From: Bog-752 sp963799395
GTDB taxonomy: Bacteria > Actinomycetota > Thermoleophilia > UBA2241
Direction of reading: 5' to 3'
DNA: 64,000 nucleotides
NCBI GenBank assembly: GCA_963799395.1
Contig: CAWCWZ010000042.1
Coordinates: 7,681 to 71,680 of the forward strand
The notes beneath the pieces are model-generated. The model worked only from the letters and a program-made list of their open reading frames with translations. It ran no database searches and was not told the origin of the DNA. A program made the translations under genes and the position numbers. How positions within the stretch are numbered: the first letter of the stretch is position 1; each line of letters opens with the position of its first letter. This document shows, one piece after another, positions 36,657-50,050 of the stretch.

Positions 36657-37755
36657 TTACTGCAGGTCGGGCGGCAGCGAGGGGATGATCCCCGGGATCG
36701 GCCGCACCGAGTTCGGCGACGGCGGATGAGCCATGGTCTGCGCCGCCTTCGAAAGCGCCGCCCTGGTCGCGCCGTCGGCCGTTGCGACGCCGTTCGAGAC
36801 GGTCCACGACAGATCCGCGTTCTTGCCGACCATGGAGCTGCCGGGAAGCTCGGTGTAGACGTAGATGCGATGCTCCCAGGGACGGTCGAACGCATACCAC
36901 ATCTGCGTCCCGCCGGCGGGGATGGTCGCGACGTGGCCCTCGAGCGTGAGATCGTGGGTGGCAGCGTAGCGCAGGACCGTCTCGGTCGAGGCGCCGGTGG
37001 GCAGCCGGATATGCTGCACGGCCGTTATGGCCGCCGTCTCCGCCGGCGTCATCACCGTCAGCGAGCCCATCTCGACGCGCGTCGCCAGCAACCCGACGGC
37101 CACGATCGCCCAGATCACGACGACGACGGTCCACGCCCTGTTCCATTTCAGAGCCTTGCCGCCGATCGCATAGACCCGCGGGCCCGCCGCTGCGGCCGGG
37201 ACGGCGGCGACAGCGGGCGGAGGGACGGCGGTCGCGGGCAGGGGCGCGGCGACCGCGGGGTAGGGGCGCGGCGACCGCGGGGGGTGCCGGGGCGACGGTG
37301 ACGGCGCGGAGCCGGCGCGGCATCCCCGACAGGCGGCGCGGTGACGAGCGCGGGGGCCGGGCGGGGCGAACTGGCGTCGCGGCGCTCGGCGTAGCCGCTC
37401 CGCCGTCGGAATCGCTCCACGTCCAGCCCGGGTCCGGCGGCGCGCCGACCTCAGCATCCGGCGCCGCGGCCACGGCGGCGGCTGGCTCGGCGGGCGCGGG
37501 AGCCTGAGCGGCGGCCATGACGGGCGGCGCCGCAGGCGACGGCGAAAGCTGAGACGCGACCGGCGGAGCTTGCGCGAGCGACTGTGCCGCCGGCCACGAC
37601 GCCGTCGCGCCAGTCGGCGCCGGCGCCGGCGCCGACTGGCCGCTGGCCTCAAAGAAGCTCAGGCGCAGCCCGCAGGCGGGGCACGCCGTGGCCCTGGCCC
37701 AGTCGTCGAAGGTGAACTCGGCGCGGCAGTGCGGGCAGCCCAGCAGGCGTGCCAT
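36657..37755 (-). CDS. Zinc-ribbon protein with low-complexity linker and membrane helix, disrupted by a 22-base tandem duplication
   Basis: A protein of about 360 residues. The ATG at 37753-37755 follows GGAGGG. The N-terminus MARLLGCPHCRAEF and CPACGLRLSFFE form a zinc ribbon. About 150 residues of Ala/Pro/Gln-rich linker follow, then a membrane helix (VVVVIWAIVAVGLLATRVEM) and an outer domain of about 125 residues (MWYAFDRPWEHRIYVYTELP). The frame breaks in the linker exactly at a 22-base direct duplication; taking one copy out restores one frame throughout. It has the same layout as the 6,634-7,984 protein but little sequence identity. Function unknown. It may be co-transcribed with the rhomboid gene just upstream. 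Confidence 0.65.
37240..37283. repeat. 22-base tandem direct duplication inside the zinc-ribbon gene
   Basis: Two adjacent copies (37240-37261 and 37262-37283) differ only in the last base. As 22 is not a multiple of three, the duplication changes the reading frame of the Ala/Pro-rich linker. Confidence 0.8.
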
Positions 37756-37790
37756 CAGCCCTCCAGCCTGTTCGACGTCGATCGCACGGC

Positions 37791-38635
37791 CTACACCGGA
37801 ACGGCGCGCTTCTCGAGCACGATCGGATGGCCGGGAAAGAGCTTGGCAAAGAGCGCTCCGGCGATGAAGCCGCCGATGTGCGCCCACCAGCTGATCGCCC
37901 CGCCGTAGGCCGGGTTCACGAGCGACAGCGCCCCGCTCCACAGGTTCGTCAGGAAGAAGAGCCCGAGTACGACCCAGGCGGGCAGCGCGATCATGACGAA
38001 CAGCGAGTGGACGAACCCCTGCCCGGTCCGCCGCTGGCGACCGACCGCGTACCACACCACCGAGCCGAGCATGGAGACGATGAAGATGATGGGTCCGCCG
38101 AGCACGATCGACGGCATGCCGATCGCGACGAGGACGTCGTAGCAGAGGTAGAGCACGACGGCGATCAGGAACACGGCCGGGATCTTGAGGCGCGCCGCCG
38201 GCCACAGCACGAGGCTGGCGCCCATGACGCCGGCGACCGCGCCGCTGGCGCCGATGGCGGGGATCGACGATCCCGACGTGCCGACCATGAAGGCGATTTG
38301 GCGAAGAACCCCGAGAGCAGGTAGATGGCAAGGAACCAGCGCCAGCCGAAGGCGTCCTCGACGGCGTCGCCGAAGACGAACAGGAACCACATGTTGCCGA
38401 TGAGGTGGATCCAGCCGACGTGCAGGAACATGGCCGTCCCCAGGGTCAGCACATTGTGGACCGTGACTTCGGCGTTGACGCGCGCCGGCACGAGGCCCCA
38501 CTCCTGCAGGAAGGGCACGAAACGCACGCCGACCGAGAGCTCGAACACGAACGCCAGCACGTTGATGCCGATCAGCGTGACGGTGGCGTACGGCCAGCGA
38601 TATGTCTTCGCCTCGTGACTGACGACTGGCAGCAT
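37791..38635 (-). CDS. Rhomboid-family intramembrane serine protease, one frameshift
   Basis: About 281 residues. The ATG at 38633-38635 opens a soluble stretch and then a first helix (TVTLIGINVLAFVFELSVG). Family signs are MFLHVGWIHLIGNMWFLFVF, with the HxxxN oxyanion region, the catalytic Ser in GASGAVAGVMGA and the catalytic His in SWWAHIGGFIAG. A missing C near 38,300 breaks the frame between LAIYLLSGFFA and IAFMVGTSGSSI; with it the protein is of normal length and order. Rhomboids cleave type I membrane proteins near the outer face. The substrate is unknown; the adjacent single-helix zinc-ribbon protein is a conceivable one. Confidence 0.88.
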
Positions 38636-38768
38636 CCCCCATGTATCGCCCGGGCGGCGACCATGCTTTAGGAGACCGGCCACCGCACGGCAAACCGCGA
38701 CGAACCCGTGGCGAGGCAGCAGCGTCTCCTCTGCGACCACTCGAGCGCAAGCGACCGAAGGAGTCGAC

Positions 38769-39767
38769 ATGTCCCGCCTGCTGCGTCACCGCCGTCTGCT
38801 GATCGCCGGGGCGACGGCGGCGGCGCTGCTGCTCAGCGCCGCCGCCGTCGCCCGTCTCGGATCGACAGGTTCCACCGCGGGTCCTTCGAGCGGCACGATG
38901 AGGGCCGCAGCCGAGCCCGGCCAGTCGCATGCCGGGTCGGCGTCGCTCGGCGGCGTCATGTCGAACGGCACCTACGGCGGCGCGGCGGGTGTGCCCGCGG
39001 CGGCCACCGCACCCACGCCCGCGAGCGAGATCGCCAGCGACATATCTCCCTTGGACGCGCGGCGCTTTCTGGTGCGGACCGGCGAGATGAGCCTGACCGT
39101 GGCCAAGGGCGGCGTGCCCGAGGCGGCCGCCCGGATCGTCGGCCTGACGACCGGCTACGGCGGCTACGTGCTCACGAGTCAGGTGTCGACCACCGACAGC
39201 TCATCGCCGCCGTTTGCCGACATCACGGTGCGGGTGCCCGCCCGCCAGTACGACCTGGCGATCCAGCGGTTCGGCGCGCTCGGCCGCGTGCAGAGCGTGC
39301 AGACGAGCGCCACCGACGTGACCGGCCAGTATGTCGACCTGAACGCTCGCTTGGCCGAAGCGCGCCGCATCGATCAGCGCCTGCTGGGGTTCCTGGGCCA
39401 GGCGCGCAGCGTGACCGAGGCGCTCGCGGTGCAGGCCCGGATCGACTCGACCGAGCTCAAGGTCGAAGAGCTCACCGGCCAGCTCAAGGCGCTACGTGAG
39501 CAGGTCACCTACGGCACGCTGACGGTGTCGGTCACCGAGAAGCCCGGGCACCACGCGGCGACCCACAAGGGCGGCTTTCTCGGCGCCCTGTCGACGTCGT
39601 GGCGCCACCTCGTCGCCGGTTTCGAGGCGATCGTCGTCGGCCTCGGCGCGATCATCCCGTTCGCCGTCCTCCTGGCGGCGCTGGCCGTCGCCGCCTGGTT
39701 CGCGGCCAAGGCCGCCGGCCGCCTGCGCCAGAGGGCCCGGCTCCAGCAGCAGGACGACGCCGCGTGA
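38769..39767 (+). CDS. DUF4349 membrane protein
   Basis: A 332-residue envelope protein. The ATG follows GAAGGAGTCGAC. An N-terminal signal or anchor (LLIAGATAAALLLSAAAVA) is followed by a low-complexity Ser/Ala/Gly-rich linker. The DUF4349 core (residues about 95-265) has LVRTGEMSLTVAKGG, GGYVLTSQVST and DITVRVPARQYDLAIQRF, with a helical coil VTEALAVQARIDSTELKVEE. A C-terminal helix (IVVGLGAIIPFAVLLAALAV) and a basic tail anchor it. The domain is common in Gram-positive envelopes and its role is not established. It stands alone, divergent from the rhomboid gene. Confidence 0.88.
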   Translation: MSRLLRHRRLLIAGATAAALLLSAAAVARLGSTGSTAGPSSGTMRAAAEPGQSHAGSASLGGVMSNGTYGGAAGVPAAATAPTPASEIASDISPLDARRFLVRTGEMSLTVAKGGVPEAAARIVGLTTGYGGYVLTSQVSTTDSSSPPFADITVRVPARQYDLAIQRFGALGRVQSVQTSATDVTGQYVDLNARLAEARRIDQRLLGFLGQARSVTEALAVQARIDSTELKVEELTGQLKALREQVTYGTLTVSVTEKPGHHAATHKGGFLGALSTSWRHLVAGFEAIVVGLGAIIPFAVLLAALAVAAWFAAKAAGRLRQRARLQQQDDAA

Positions 39768-39837
39768 GATCGAGCCGCGCCGGGAATGACCCCGCCGACA
39801 CGACAGGGCCGGGCGGGCGGATCGAGGGGAGTCGAAG

Positions 39838-40812
39838 ATGAAGGCGGTGCGCATCCACGAGTACGGCGGTCCCGAGGTCCTCGTCTACGAGGACGTCGAG
39901 ACGCCGGCGCCGGGGCCCGGCCAGGTCCTGGTGAGCGTCAGGGCCGCCGGGGTCAATCCCATCGACCTGGCCGTGCGCCGCAACAGCTTTCCGACGCCCA
40001 AGCAGCCGCCCAAGACGATCGGCTCCGACGGCGCGGGGATCGTGGAGGCCATCGGTCCCGGCGTCGAGGGTGTCGCACCGGGCGACGAGGTCTTCTTCAC
40101 CGGTCTCGGCATCGGCAGCGAGGGCAGCTACGCCGAGCACGCCCTGATCGCCGCCGTGCAGGCGGTGCGCAAGCCGGCCGGCAGCTCGTTCGAGGAGGCC
40201 GCCGCCCTGGGCCTCTCGTTCGCGACCGCCTGGTACGGCCTGGTGCGGCGCGCGGCCCTCGCGGCCGGCGAGACGGTGCTCGTCCAGGGGGCCGGAGGCG
40301 GCGTCGGCAGCGCCGCCGTGCAGATCGCCCACGCCCGCGGGGCGCGCGTTCTGGGCACGGTCGACAGCGCCGCCGACGCGGTCCGCGTCGGCGATCTCGG
40401 CGCCGACGACACCATCGATCGCACGGCCGTCGACGTGGCCGCCGAGGTCGGGCGGCTCACCGAGGGCAAGGGGGTCGACGTCGTCCTCGAGCTCGTCGTG
40501 TCGGCCAACCTCGCCGCCGACCTCGGCATGATCGTCAAGGGCGGGCGCATCGTGGGCATCGGCGTCGGACCAGAGCCCACGGTGACCATTCCCAGCGGTC
40601 GGGCGATCGCCGTCGACGCGACGATCCTGTTCGCAAGCTCGAGCAACGCCGGCCGCGCCGGCACGGCGGAGGTGCTCGCCGAAGTGGCCCGGCTCGTCGA
40701 GCAGGGCAGCCTGCGACCCGTGGTCGGCCACGTCCTCGCCCTGTCGCAGGCGCGCGAAGCCCACGAGCTGCTGGAAGGTCGCCACTTCGGCAAGATCGTG
40801 CTGGTGCCCTAG
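39838..40812 (+). CDS. NADPH:quinone oxidoreductase / zinc-independent MDR alcohol dehydrogenase
   Basis: A 324-residue enzyme of the medium-chain dehydrogenase superfamily, quinone oxidoreductase branch. The catalytic N-terminal domain shows GPEVLVYEDVETPAPGPGQV and GVNPIDLAVRRNSFP, with no zinc-binding cysteines. The Rossmann motif is VQGAGGGVGSAAVQIA. Such enzymes reduce quinones or enones with NADPH; the actual substrate is unknown. The ATG follows GAGGGGAG. It is 70 bases after the DUF4349 gene in the same direction. Confidence 0.9.
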   Translation: MKAVRIHEYGGPEVLVYEDVETPAPGPGQVLVSVRAAGVNPIDLAVRRNSFPTPKQPPKTIGSDGAGIVEAIGPGVEGVAPGDEVFFTGLGIGSEGSYAEHALIAAVQAVRKPAGSSFEEAAALGLSFATAWYGLVRRAALAAGETVLVQGAGGGVGSAAVQIAHARGARVLGTVDSAADAVRVGDLGADDTIDRTAVDVAAEVGRLTEGKGVDVVLELVVSANLAADLGMIVKGGRIVGIGVGPEPTVTIPSGRAIAVDATILFASSSNAGRAGTAEVLAEVARLVEQGSLRPVVGHVLALSQAREAHELLEGRHFGKIVLVP

Positions 40813-40866
40813 TCCGTCGAGCGACTTCGTCGTCGCCGCTCAGGCAGGCGCGACTTCGTTGCGCGC

Positions 40867-41502
40867 CTAGTACCCCTTGCCGTTGCCGCGAATGGCCTGC
40901 TCGCGCTGCTTGCGCAGCTCGAGGCCGGGAATGAGGGCCTTCATCACCGCGATCAGCAGGTCGAGCCGTTCGGTCTCGGAGCGTGACTCGAGCAGCCGTT
41001 GCTTGAGCGGCTGGCCGAAGTCGACCGCCGAGGCAAGGCGGAACGACAGTCGTCCAGGACTGCGCGGCTCCCGCGGATCGTCGACGCCCATGAGCCCCAC
41101 CATACGCCGGAAGAGATCGACGGCGAGCTCCTCGGACGGCGCTTGCGGCGGCGCCGTCTCGTCGATGTCGTCGAAGAGCTCGATGCGGCCTCGCAGGTAG
41201 CCGGTCTCGGGATCTTCGGGCTCGATCAGCTCGCCGAGAGCGAAGCGCTCGCGCCCCTCGACCAGGATGTTCAGACGCCCGTCGTCGAGCTCCTCGAGGA
41301 CCTCGTGGACGGCGGCCGTGCAGCCCTTGCGGGCCATCTCGTCGTCTTCGCTCAGGACCACGCCGAAGACGCCGCCGCCCCTGCGGCACTCGCCGATCAG
41401 CGCCTTGTAGCGCTCCTCGAAGATGTGCAGGGGCAGGATCTCGCCGGGCAGGAGGACCAGCGGCAGCGGGAACAGGCCGAGCGTGTCGTCAGAGCTGGGC
41501 AT
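40867..41502 (-). CDS. LON N-terminal (substrate-binding) domain protein
   Basis: A 211-residue stand-alone LON domain without ATPase or protease parts. The start LGLFPLPLVLLPGEILPLHI followed by FEERYKALIGEC is the clear signature of the Lon N-terminal/PUA-like fold. Such proteins are common in actinobacteria and their function is unproven; substrate recognition or cereblon-like ligand binding has been proposed for the fold. Its ATG lies within the last codons of the iscX-like gene (14-base overlap), so the two are translationally coupled. Confidence 0.88.
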   Translation of the reverse strand: MPSSDDTLGLFPLPLVLLPGEILPLHIFEERYKALIGECRRGGGVFGVVLSEDDEMARKGCTAAVHEVLEELDDGRLNILVEGRERFALGELIEPEDPETGYLRGRIELFDDIDETAPPQAPSEELAVDLFRRMVGLMGVDDPREPRSPGRLSFRLASAVDFGQPLKQRLLESRSETERLDLLIAVMKALIPGLELRKQREQAIRGNGKGY

Positions 41503-41686
41503 GCCAGGCCATGACGACGGCTTCGAGCTTGCCTTCGGTGGCGTCCTCGGGGTCGTCGTCGAAGTCGGGCAGCGCCGCGATCCACTCGTGCAGCGTCACG
41601 AAGTTCAGGTCGAGCGGGTCGGCGTCGGGATGGGCGTCCATCAGGGCGAAGGCGATGTCGTCGGGCTGATCCCAGGTCAGGCGCAC
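41489..41686 (-). CDS. iscX: IscX-like (DUF528) small acidic protein
   Basis: A 65-residue protein. The GTG at 41684-41686 follows GAGG. It aligns by eye with E. coli IscX (YfhJ): LTWDQPDDIAFALMDAHPD, then LHEWIAALPDFDDDPEDATE and GKLEAVVMAWHAQL. IscX binds iron and the cysteine desulfurase IscS and tunes Fe-S cluster assembly. No isc or suf genes are nearby, and it is coupled by overlap to a LON-domain gene instead. The match covers the whole length, including the DFDDDP motif. Confidence 0.85.
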   Translation of the reverse strand: MRLTWDQPDDIAFALMDAHPDADPLDLNFVTLHEWIAALPDFDDDPEDATEGKLEAVVMAWHAQL

Positions 41687-41725
41687 GCGGCCTCGGTCCT
41701 TTCGCTGCCGGTCATGCCGGCAACC

Positions 41726-42457
41726 CTACACACGGTCTTCGTCCCCCGCAACGCCGCGGACGTCACGCCACGGCGCCCGCCGCCGCTCCTCGAGGCGGGG
41801 CTCGCCGCAGACGAACATCGTGTACTGCACGTCGTGGCCGTCGACCACGTCGGTCGCCTGATGGGCCACGACGCGGCCGAACGAGTCGCCCAGCCGCGCC
41901 TCGAACTCCTCGTAACGCTCGGGCGACCAGAACACGACGACGCCGGCGGGGCGCACCGCCTCGGCGACCAGGCGCACGCCGCCGGCCTCGTACAGACGGG
42001 CGTTGTCGGCCCGGATCAGCCACTGCGGGCCGTTGTCGGTGTCGAGGGCGATGAGGTCGAAGCGCCGCCCCGCGTGGAGCAGGTCGTGAACGTCGACGAC
42101 GACGATGCGGGAGCGGGTGTCGCGCTCGGCGCGCGACGCCCGCTCCCGCATGTGGGTCGCGAACCACTCGACGATCAACGGCTCGTACTCGGCCACCGTG
42201 ACGCTGCGCAGGCCGGGCAGGTCGAGAGCCTCGTCGAGCGCGTAGCCCATGCCCAGGCCGCCGATCAGCACGTCGAGCGGTCCGGCCGACAGGAACGGCC
42301 GCGCCGCCGCCACCAGGGCGCGGCTTGAGCGTTCGTTGCAGCTGGCGATCACGAAGGCGCCGTTGCAGACGATCTGCAGCTCATCGCCGCGTCGCAGCAA
42401 CACGAGCTCGCCCGAGCGTCCGCGACCGAGCTCGACCACGACCGCGGGCTCATCCAT
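41726..42457 (-). CDS. Spermidine-synthase-fold (SpeE-like) protein
   Basis: A 243-residue protein with the Rossmann-type methyltransferase fold of polyamine aminopropyltransferases. VLIGGLGMGYALDEALD is the nucleotide-binding glycine motif, SVTVAEYEPLIVEWF gives the acidic residue after strand 2, and RFDLIALDTDNGPQWL is the DxxxGP active-site region, where true SpeE has DSTDPxGP. The N-terminal domain is short. Substrate-binding residues differ, so spermidine synthesis is uncertain; it may be a related methyltransferase. It lies between IscX and the MttB-like gene in the same direction. Confidence 0.75.
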   Translation of the reverse strand: MDEPAVVVELGRGRSGELVLLRRGDELQIVCNGAFVIASCNERSSRALVAAARPFLSAGPLDVLIGGLGMGYALDEALDLPGLRSVTVAEYEPLIVEWFATHMRERASRAERDTRSRIVVVDVHDLLHAGRRFDLIALDTDNGPQWLIRADNARLYEAGGVRLVAEAVRPAGVVVFWSPERYEEFEARLGDSFGRVVAHQATDVVDGHDVQYTMFVCGEPRLEERRRAPWRDVRGVAGDEDRV

Positions 42458-42484
42458 GGTCGCGACCCTTCCCCGTCCGGTCCG

Positions 42485-43909
42485 TCAGGCGTTCCCCAGG
42501 CTGGCCTTGTAGCCGGCGAGCACCGCGTCGATGTGGCGTTCGACGTCGTCGGCAAGTGGTGGCGGCTGGTAGCCGGCGAGCACCTCACGGGCCCGATCCA
42601 CCGCCCGCTCGACCAGCGGCGTGTCCTTGAACTCCTCGAACGTGCCGCGCTGGAACACGGCCGGTCGCCACACCTCGGTGCGGGCGAACTGCCGGGTCGT
42701 CTTGCGGCCCAGGAAGTGACCGCCGATACCCACCGCCTTGATGTCGTCGATCAGGGCGTGGGCCTCGTCGACGGCATCCTCGCGCAGGTAGCGGCGCAAG
42801 GCGCCGATCTGATCGCAGTCGAGCACGATCTTGGCCAGGCTCGACTGCTGGACCCCGTCGAACCCCCCGGCCGCGATGAGCGAGTCGGCGCCGATCAGGG
42901 CGGCCACCAGGGCGGTCATGCCGCCCTCGGAACCGCACTGGAAGTTCGGCGCCTTCGCGTCGGCCGACATGCCGGTGGCCTGCGTCGGCAGCCCGTAGAA
43001 CCTGCTCATCTCGATGCAGATCATGTTGATCAGGCCGATCTCGGGACCCGCCGCGATGTAGCCGCCGGTGCGCATGTCGGCGACCCCGGCGCCGACCCCG
43101 GAGATGGTCGCGCAGCCAGGGTTGGCGAGCTGGAAGAGAACGATCCCCGACAGCAGCTCGGCCATGTTGACGATGCAGTCGGAGAGCACTGTCCCCGGGC
43201 CCGTCGTGCCGACCTGGGGCATGGGTAGCACGAAGATCGGCACCCCGCGCTGGCAGAGCTGAAGGCCGGCCTCGGTCATCTCCCTGTCGTGCTGTAGCGG
43301 GGCGATGGTGCAGTTCGTCACCGAAAAATAGGGCCGCTCGGTGAGCGCCGCTCCACAGGCCGCCTCGTAGATCTCGAGGATCGGCCCGACCATCTCGGGC
43401 GTGCGCACCTCGTCCTGAACGTGCTTGAGGGAGTTGCGCACCATGATCGCCTGCATGGCGAGGGGCATGATCTCGCCCTCGACGTCGCCGGTCTGCAGCG
43501 TCGGCCAGAGGTAGTCGATCTCGGGCATGGCGTCGCACAGGCGGGTGATCTGCACGAGGTCGTCGCTCGTGCCGGCGCGGCGCTCCCCTGTGAGGTCGTC
43601 GTACCAGTACGTGGTCATGCCGTCGCTCGTGCACAGAAAGCGCTCGCCGCCAAGGACCACGTCGTGGGCCGCGTCGCGGCCGGCGAGCAGGACCCGGGCC
43701 GGCACGGTCTTCAGCGCCGGCTCGATCACGTCCCAGGTGAGCCTCGCGGTCAGCGTCTCGCGATCGACCCTGGCTCCGGCCGCTTCCAGCAGATCGATGG
43801 CCTTGGGCGTGTTGTAAGCGATCCCCACCTCGGAGAGCACCTGCAGCGTCTTCTCGTGGACGAACTGCCTCTCGTCGTCGCTCAGATAGCTGATCCTGGC
43901 CTTGGCCAC
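42485..43909 (-). CDS. MttB-superfamily (trimethylamine methyltransferase family) protein, non-pyrrolysine
   Basis: A 474-residue TIM-barrel methyltransferase. Family motifs are RISYLSDDERQFVHEKTLQV at the start, HDVVLGGERFLCTSDGMTTY, EIGLINMICIEMSRFYGLP and FQCGSEGGMTALVAAL. The frame is continuous, without an in-frame TAG, so it is of the Pyl-lacking MtgB/MtcB/MtpB type that demethylates quaternary amines (glycine betaine, carnitine, proline betaine) to a corrinoid protein. No corrinoid protein, MtqA-like methyltransferase or activator gene is next to it, so its substrate and partners are unknown. It is the last gene before the rRNA operon. Confidence 0.88.
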   Translation of the reverse strand: MAKARISYLSDDERQFVHEKTLQVLSEVGIAYNTPKAIDLLEAAGARVDRETLTARLTWDVIEPALKTVPARVLLAGRDAAHDVVLGGERFLCTSDGMTTYWYDDLTGERRAGTSDDLVQITRLCDAMPEIDYLWPTLQTGDVEGEIMPLAMQAIMVRNSLKHVQDEVRTPEMVGPILEIYEAACGAALTERPYFSVTNCTIAPLQHDREMTEAGLQLCQRGVPIFVLPMPQVGTTGPGTVLSDCIVNMAELLSGIVLFQLANPGCATISGVGAGVADMRTGGYIAAGPEIGLINMICIEMSRFYGLPTQATGMSADAKAPNFQCGSEGGMTALVAALIGADSLIAAGGFDGVQQSSLAKIVLDCDQIGALRRYLREDAVDEAHALIDDIKAVGIGGHFLGRKTTRQFARTEVWRPAVFQRGTFEEFKDTPLVERAVDRAREVLAGYQPPPLADDVERHIDAVLAGYKASLGNA

Positions 43910-44114
43910 GGCTTCCCCCGTCGTTCGGCGGTCTGTCGTTCTGGCGGCGTCTCGCGCATGCGCGCCGCCCGCGCGCCGGCGGGCCGGCTCCGGCCCGCGC
44001 GCCGCAGTCGAACTCGGGCCCGGGACCGCGGCGACACGCGGAGCGCGCCCGCGAAAGCGGACCCGTATGAGCCTCGACGAGAGCGCGCCCGGCGCCGCAA
44101 AGCATACCGGAAAC
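43910..44114. other. Spacer between the MttB-like gene and the rRNA terminator
   Basis: GC-rich spacer of about 200 bases upstream of the MttB-like gene. I see no gene or clear promoter boxes. Confidence 0.4.
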
Positions 44115-44160
44115 GACGAAGGGGCGGGACGTGGCTTGCGCCACGTCCCGCCCCTTCGTC
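44115..44160 (-). terminator. rRNA operon terminator
   Basis: A perfect 21-base stem (44115-44135 with 44140-44160) and a 4-base loop lie 8 bases after the 5S gene in its direction of transcription, followed by GTTTCC. It is the strongest hairpin in the window and a clear stop for the operon. Confidence 0.85.
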
Positions 44161-44167
44161 TACATAA

Positions 44168-44284
44168 TCCCGGCGGCGTCCTACTCTCCCGCGGGGTCGC
44201 CCCCGAAGTACCATCGGCGCTGGAGGACTTTACTACTCTGTTCGGGATGGGAAGAGGTGTGTCCCCTCCGCTATGGCCACCGGA
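44168..44284 (-). rRNA. rrf: 5S ribosomal RNA
   Basis: About 117 bases. The 5' end TCCGGTGGCCATAGCGGAGG pairs with the 3' end GCCGCCGGGA, and CCCATCCCGAACAGAGTAG and GGGAGAGTAGGACGCC are the conserved internal 5S segments. It is third in the operon, about 85 bases after 23S. Confidence 0.95.
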
Positions 44285-44369
44285 AAGGTCGCGCGAGCCC
44301 TGGAGGAGAGCTCACAAGCCTTTGCGCCGGTCGCCGGCGCGGACCTGAAAGCTACATAGCGGCGCGGGT

Positions 44370-49288
<4,919 letters not shown>

Positions 49289-49528
49289 AACTTTGAGCAC
49301 GCGACCCGAAGGCCGCGACACAAACGTTGAAAGAGAGCTTGTGCTCTCAAAGACAAGGCAGGATATGCCTTGTTGTCGTGCGGCCGGTTGCCGGTCCCGA
49401 AGGACCGGTAGAGCAGCAATGCTCGGACCGCAAGACGGGGTCTATTTCATTTGGCCTGTCGCACCCTGCTGGTGCTTCAGGCGCGCTGACGTCCACCGGC
49501 AGACCCGAGAGACGGGTCGAGCCGGCTT

Positions 49529-49551
49529 CCACGCTGTTCAGTTTTCAAAGA
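49529..49551 (-). repeat. Outer half of the 16S RNase III processing stem
   Basis: On the minus strand TCTTTGAAAACTGAACAGCG lies about 240 bases before 16S. Its imperfect complement sits in the spacer at 47555-47577 (two mismatches over 23 bases). Together they loop out pre-16S for cleavage. Confidence 0.8.
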
Positions 49552-49732
49552 CCGCGTGCCACGTGGGCACTTGGTTTCTGACCCTTGACACCAACAAGGC
49601 CCCGAGTGGTGGGGCCAGAGTCGACGGTCGCTTCAGTGTCGCCAAAGCGCGGATGTGGATCCGCTTACCGTTCGACTCCCCACGTTCTCGGTGTTGACTG
49701 CGTCAGGGTGATCCCCTTTTGTGGGACTCCTT

Positions 49733-49762
49733 ACTTTACGCAGACCGCCGTGCTTGCGTCAA
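49733..49762 (-). promoter_or_regulatory. Candidate rRNA promoter P2
   Basis: TTGACG (49757-49762) and TAAAGT (49733-49738) on the minus strand, with an 18-base spacer. It lies about 100 bases downstream of the stronger P1. Confidence 0.5.
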
Positions 49763-49828
49763 GAGCACGTTCCCCCATGGTCATCGTGCCGGCAGGCGGC
49801 GCGAGCGGACAGCCCCGGGGGTTAAGGC

Positions 49829-49856
49829 AGTATACCCAGTGTTTCGGGAGAGTCAA
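49829..49856 (-). promoter_or_regulatory. rRNA operon promoter P1
   Basis: TTGACT (49851-49856), a 16-base spacer and TATACT (49829-49834) on the minus strand: five of six matches in each box, the best promoter in the window together with that of the exporter operon. It lies about 540 bases upstream of 16S, a normal leader length. Confidence 0.75.
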
Positions 49857-49876
49857 CCTTCTGGTACGCACTCGTT

Positions 49877-49974
49877 AGCCTCGTGAAGGCCACGGCTCGT
49901 CAGCCTCGAGAGCAGCGCGGCCGCCAGCCTCGTGAAGGCCACGGCTCGTCAGCCTCGAGAGCAGCGCGACCGCC
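49877..49974. repeat. Two 49-base tandem repeats between the rRNA promoter and the flippase gene
   Basis: Copies 49877-49925 and 49926-49974 differ by a single G/A. A third, degenerate start (AGCCTCGCAAGGC) follows. Each unit contains the partial inverted motif GAGGCTGACGAGCC. It lies just upstream of the rRNA -35 on the minus strand and 80 bases before the flippase gene on the plus strand; a role is unknown. Confidence 0.8.
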
Positions 49975-50050
49975 AGCCTCGCAAGGCGGGAGGACGAGAC
50001 TCCGCGTGATATCCTTCTGCGTCAGTCCCTGAACCCTCCCGCCGGTCGGC

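Noticed and set aside
42485..43909. Pyrrolysine-containing trimethylamine methyltransferase
   Set aside because: No in-frame TAG is present and the frame covers the full family length without interruption.
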